From Circinella umbellata (lineage: Eukaryota > Mucoromycota > Mucoromycetes > Mucorales > Lichtheimiaceae): 64,000 bases of DNA. Each line of letters begins with the position of its first letter. The stretch's first letter is position 1. Shown here piece by piece: positions 61,830 to 64,000 of the stretch. The notes beneath the pieces are model-generated. The model saw only the letters and a program-made list of their open reading frames with translations. It had not been told where the DNA came from and searched no databases. The DNA is taken from the NCBI GenBank assembly GCA_025093555.1, contig JAIWNF010000035.1:248001-312000 (forward strand). Reading direction: 5' to 3'. Both the position numbers and the translations under genes were made by a program.

Positions 61830-63898
61830 TTACTTGTATGTTGACACATTGTTATAGGTGTTAATTATTGCTAGCCAATAGCTGTTGGTGTCCAATGTTT
61901 CCCCTTCAACGCAGGAAAGGTCGGTAAAACATTTAAAGGTTCTATCCTTTTTCATTCTTGTCACAAAACCTTTGGGGATGTCAACATCTAGTAATGAGAC
62001 AGAGCCACCTAAATAAACGTATTATTTTTGCATAAGTAATAATTATCAATTTGTAAGATCCTTACTGATAAATAATATTCGGAAATAATACCAACCTGAA
62101 ATGCTATAACCCATTATATGAGCTTCATGTAATATTGAGGGGGAAAAGGTTGCCGATAACAACATATCTCGTAAAACTGTTGGCATTTTTAACAAACTAT
62201 CATACATCTCTTTAGTCTGATCCTTCGCAGCACCAATCTCTATACAGCCAAGTTCTAATTTTCCCGCTTCAAAAATAGTATCACCGCGTCTACCCATTTT
62301 TCTATTGGCGATTGGTTTTACTGATGACAATTGATGAACATTATTCAAAGCATCTGTATTTGCTTTGCTCGTTCCTTCCGTACTATTGAATATATTTTTT
62401 TTAAAAAAAAAATGTGTCAATGAATTTATTCTGTTATTTTTCAGCTTACCCTCTCACCACACTATCGCTATAGTCGAACCTCTCGATTTTTGCAACACCT
62501 TCGCTTTTTGCACTTTGCACACCTTCAGAAGGGCTGTTGCAAAACCCTACTTGTATCTACACTTATGCTGAGATGAAATAGGACTAGTCCTATTGGACTG
62601 TTTTTATAGTTTTTACAGTTAGCAATTTTGATCTATCCATATACTAATAATTGCTGCCAGGTGAACCCAATTCTATTTTCCTTACCTCTTCGCACCTCCC
62701 CCGCTTTTTGCACACTTCTTGGCCCATATCCAATCTGTGCAAAAAGCGGAGGGTTCGACTGTATTTTGCACAACAGAAGAAAGAAAACCAAACACCAAAT
62801 ACAGCTGGTTTGCTTCCATCATTGTACTAATATCACATGCACCGGTTTTGAAAAACGATCGGGCAGTATTTGTTCATTCGGTAGATAACCGCGCTTTGAG
62901 TCCTTCTTCAGAAGGATCAACAAAAGGAATACTTTTGGCATAATTAAAAATATAGCTCTTTGCTATTTTTCTATAAGATTTATGAGGTCACTTAGTTTCT
63001 TCTATTGGAATATCCACGTATATATAGTGTTTATCTGTTTGCTTGTTCATACTTACTAATTTCATTATTTCTTGAAAACATTGTTCAAGTTCTTCGGGCA
63101 CTGAGTAGTCTATATCACCACCAACCTCACGTAACTCCTGTAATTCTTCTTCACTGAAGACTTCAAGCCAATTACTATCACCAAGATCGACAATAAGAGA
63201 TTGAGAAGGACTGAGAGATGGCAAAGTTAGCTTGTTAAAGTTGAACTACAAACACTAAAACCAAATTATCAATGATAAAGATTTTTACGTACTGATAGTA
63301 TTCACATTTTAAGGCAAAGTCCATCACTTTCTCTTCTACTGAAACTGGTTGAATGTTTTGTTCTCTTGCTTTTTCTTTTGTGGAGTTTAAAACCCAGAAG
63401 TCATCTTTATTTTTTTCTTTGAAAGCAACAAATCTGTTTTCTAGATTGGCTTTCTCGGCTGCATGGATTTTTGCTTTTAACGAGAGCAATGTGTTGGATC
63501 AGGAGGGCGATACTGATGTACTTGGTCCTTCTCCTGCTCGTGTATTTACACCTTGGTTGGGTGATAAATCATTATTTGAATTTTTTATCAATCGCTCAAC
63601 CTTTTTCCACGAAACTTCGGTTATATCCTAGAAGATATAAATAAATAAGTACATGTTTTATCTGCATATTGTTGTACAATATGCATAAGAAAAAGTTGCT
63701 AGCACTTACTACTGTAAGTCCAAGTGTTTCGGCTACTTTATTTGTATTTCGAACCGAAATTATCTTTTACAGAATTTATATTTGTCCCTACTAGAGTAGC
63801 TTTTGTAGCTAACAATGTATTGAGATTAAGCCCTTGTCATTGAGTTTGCTCCTCTTTAACAGGGCATCTATTTCAAAGTCAAAGCTTTGACTGGCCAT
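61830..63898 (-). pseudogene. Decayed multi-exon orphan gene with an inserted short element
   Basis: Reading the minus strand from an ATG at 63898 (MASQSFDFEIDALLK), coding continues through several exons but with defects. There is a frameshift near 63832, another near 63740, an in-frame TGA at about 63505 after S-V-S-P-S, and a second TGA near 62888 between L-S-T-E and T-N-T-A-R-S. A 291-bp pogo-like element is inserted at 62471-62761. Recognisable coding parts are K-K-V-E-R-L-I-K-N, E-K-V-M-D-F-A-L-K-C-E-Y, F-V-D-P-S-E-E-G-L, M-M-E-A-N-Q-L-Y-L-V-F-G-F-L, K-M-G-R-R-G-D and L-E-L-G-C-I-E-I-G-A, and G-F-V-T-R-M-K. Introns with good splice sites remain between them. The gene type is a lineage-specific family I cannot name, and its function is unknown. 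The extent is approximate. Confidence 0.6.
62471..62761. mobile_element. 291-bp pogo/Tigger-like MITE
   Basis: The left end TAGTCGAACC and right end GGTTCGACTG are inverted repeats extending inward to TTTTTGCA and TGCAAAAA. TA lies directly outside both ends (62469-62470 and 62762-62763). CAGTCGAACC-type ends with TA target sites are typical of pogo/Tigger (Tc1/mariner superfamily) non-autonomous elements. Internally it has two more copies of GCTTTTTGCA. It interrupts the reading of the orphan gene on the minus strand. Confidence 0.78.
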
Positions 63899-64000
63899 GC
63901 GAGTTTCAGGAACAATAGGTGTCCATTATTTTCTGGAGGGTCATATGCTGTTCTCCTTTTTTCTTTTCCTTCTACTAAGAAAAACACGGCAGTTATTCTA
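63899..64000. other. Window edge upstream of the pseudogene
   Basis: The last 102 bases are upstream of the pseudogene ATG. They include a minus-strand open stretch of about 60 bases (A-Y-D-P-P-E-N-N-G), which might belong to a 5' exon. It cannot be judged at the edge. Confidence 0.3.

Overview
The window is eukaryotic. Its genes are broken by many short introns (about 45-150 nt) with GTAAGT-like donors and TAG/CAG acceptors. Intergenic DNA is very AT-rich. Proteins carry long Asn, Gln and Ser tracts, and housekeeping genes look fungal. A GPI-anchored Ecm33-like wall protein, a Kre9-like wall protein, an Snf1 kinase, a Puf protein and families of small secreted and orphan genes fit an early-diverging filamentous fungus, most likely Mucoromycota (Mucorales-like). 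That placement is inference; no marker gene here fixes the species.

Layout. 0.5-1.5 kb: a Ser-rich GPI-anchored surface protein. 5.8-11.9 kb: a cluster of small secreted five-cysteine proteins, with three intact three-exon copies, one copy whose first exon lies inverted next to its second and third exons, and one possible remnant. 12.4-17.2 kb: mitochondrial ribosomal protein uL29m, then ER glucosidase I (GH63). 18.0-23.2 kb: the cytoplasmic 5'-3' exonuclease Xrn1. 24.0-28.0 kb: an SP-RING (MIZ) SUMO ligase. 29.9-32.0 kb: a homeodomain protein with a (GA)n array of about 150 bp upstream. 34.1-37.4 kb: Snf1/AMPK catalytic subunit. 40.7-45.2 kb: an eight-repeat Puf RNA-binding protein. 45.8-46.5 kb: a small protein with a Thr-Gln cluster.

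The stretch from about 47 to 55.5 kb is accessory: decayed coding remnants, a 0.6-kb foldback element, a transposase-like C-terminal fragment, orphan genes, a 1.3-kb element with GC-rich 57-bp terminal inverted repeats, and a facing pair of pogo-like short elements. Housekeeping genes resume with mitochondrial Ind1 (55.6-57.0 kb), an Ecm33-like GPI protein (57.2-58.7 kb) and an uncharacterised acidic/Gln-rich protein (59.2-59.8 kb). The right end (61.8-63.9 kb) is a pseudogene carrying a 291-bp pogo-like insertion, in-frame stops and frameshifts.

Gene structures were built by hand from splice signals and reading frame. For every gene called intact, the joined exons give an uninterrupted frame divisible by three. 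Two themes recur. Post-transcriptional control is represented by Xrn1 and Puf, and secretion or wall biogenesis by glucosidase I, the Kre9-like and Ecm33-like proteins and the secreted cluster. Eukaryotic neighbours need not be functionally linked. No tRNA, rRNA or CRISPR array was recognised.
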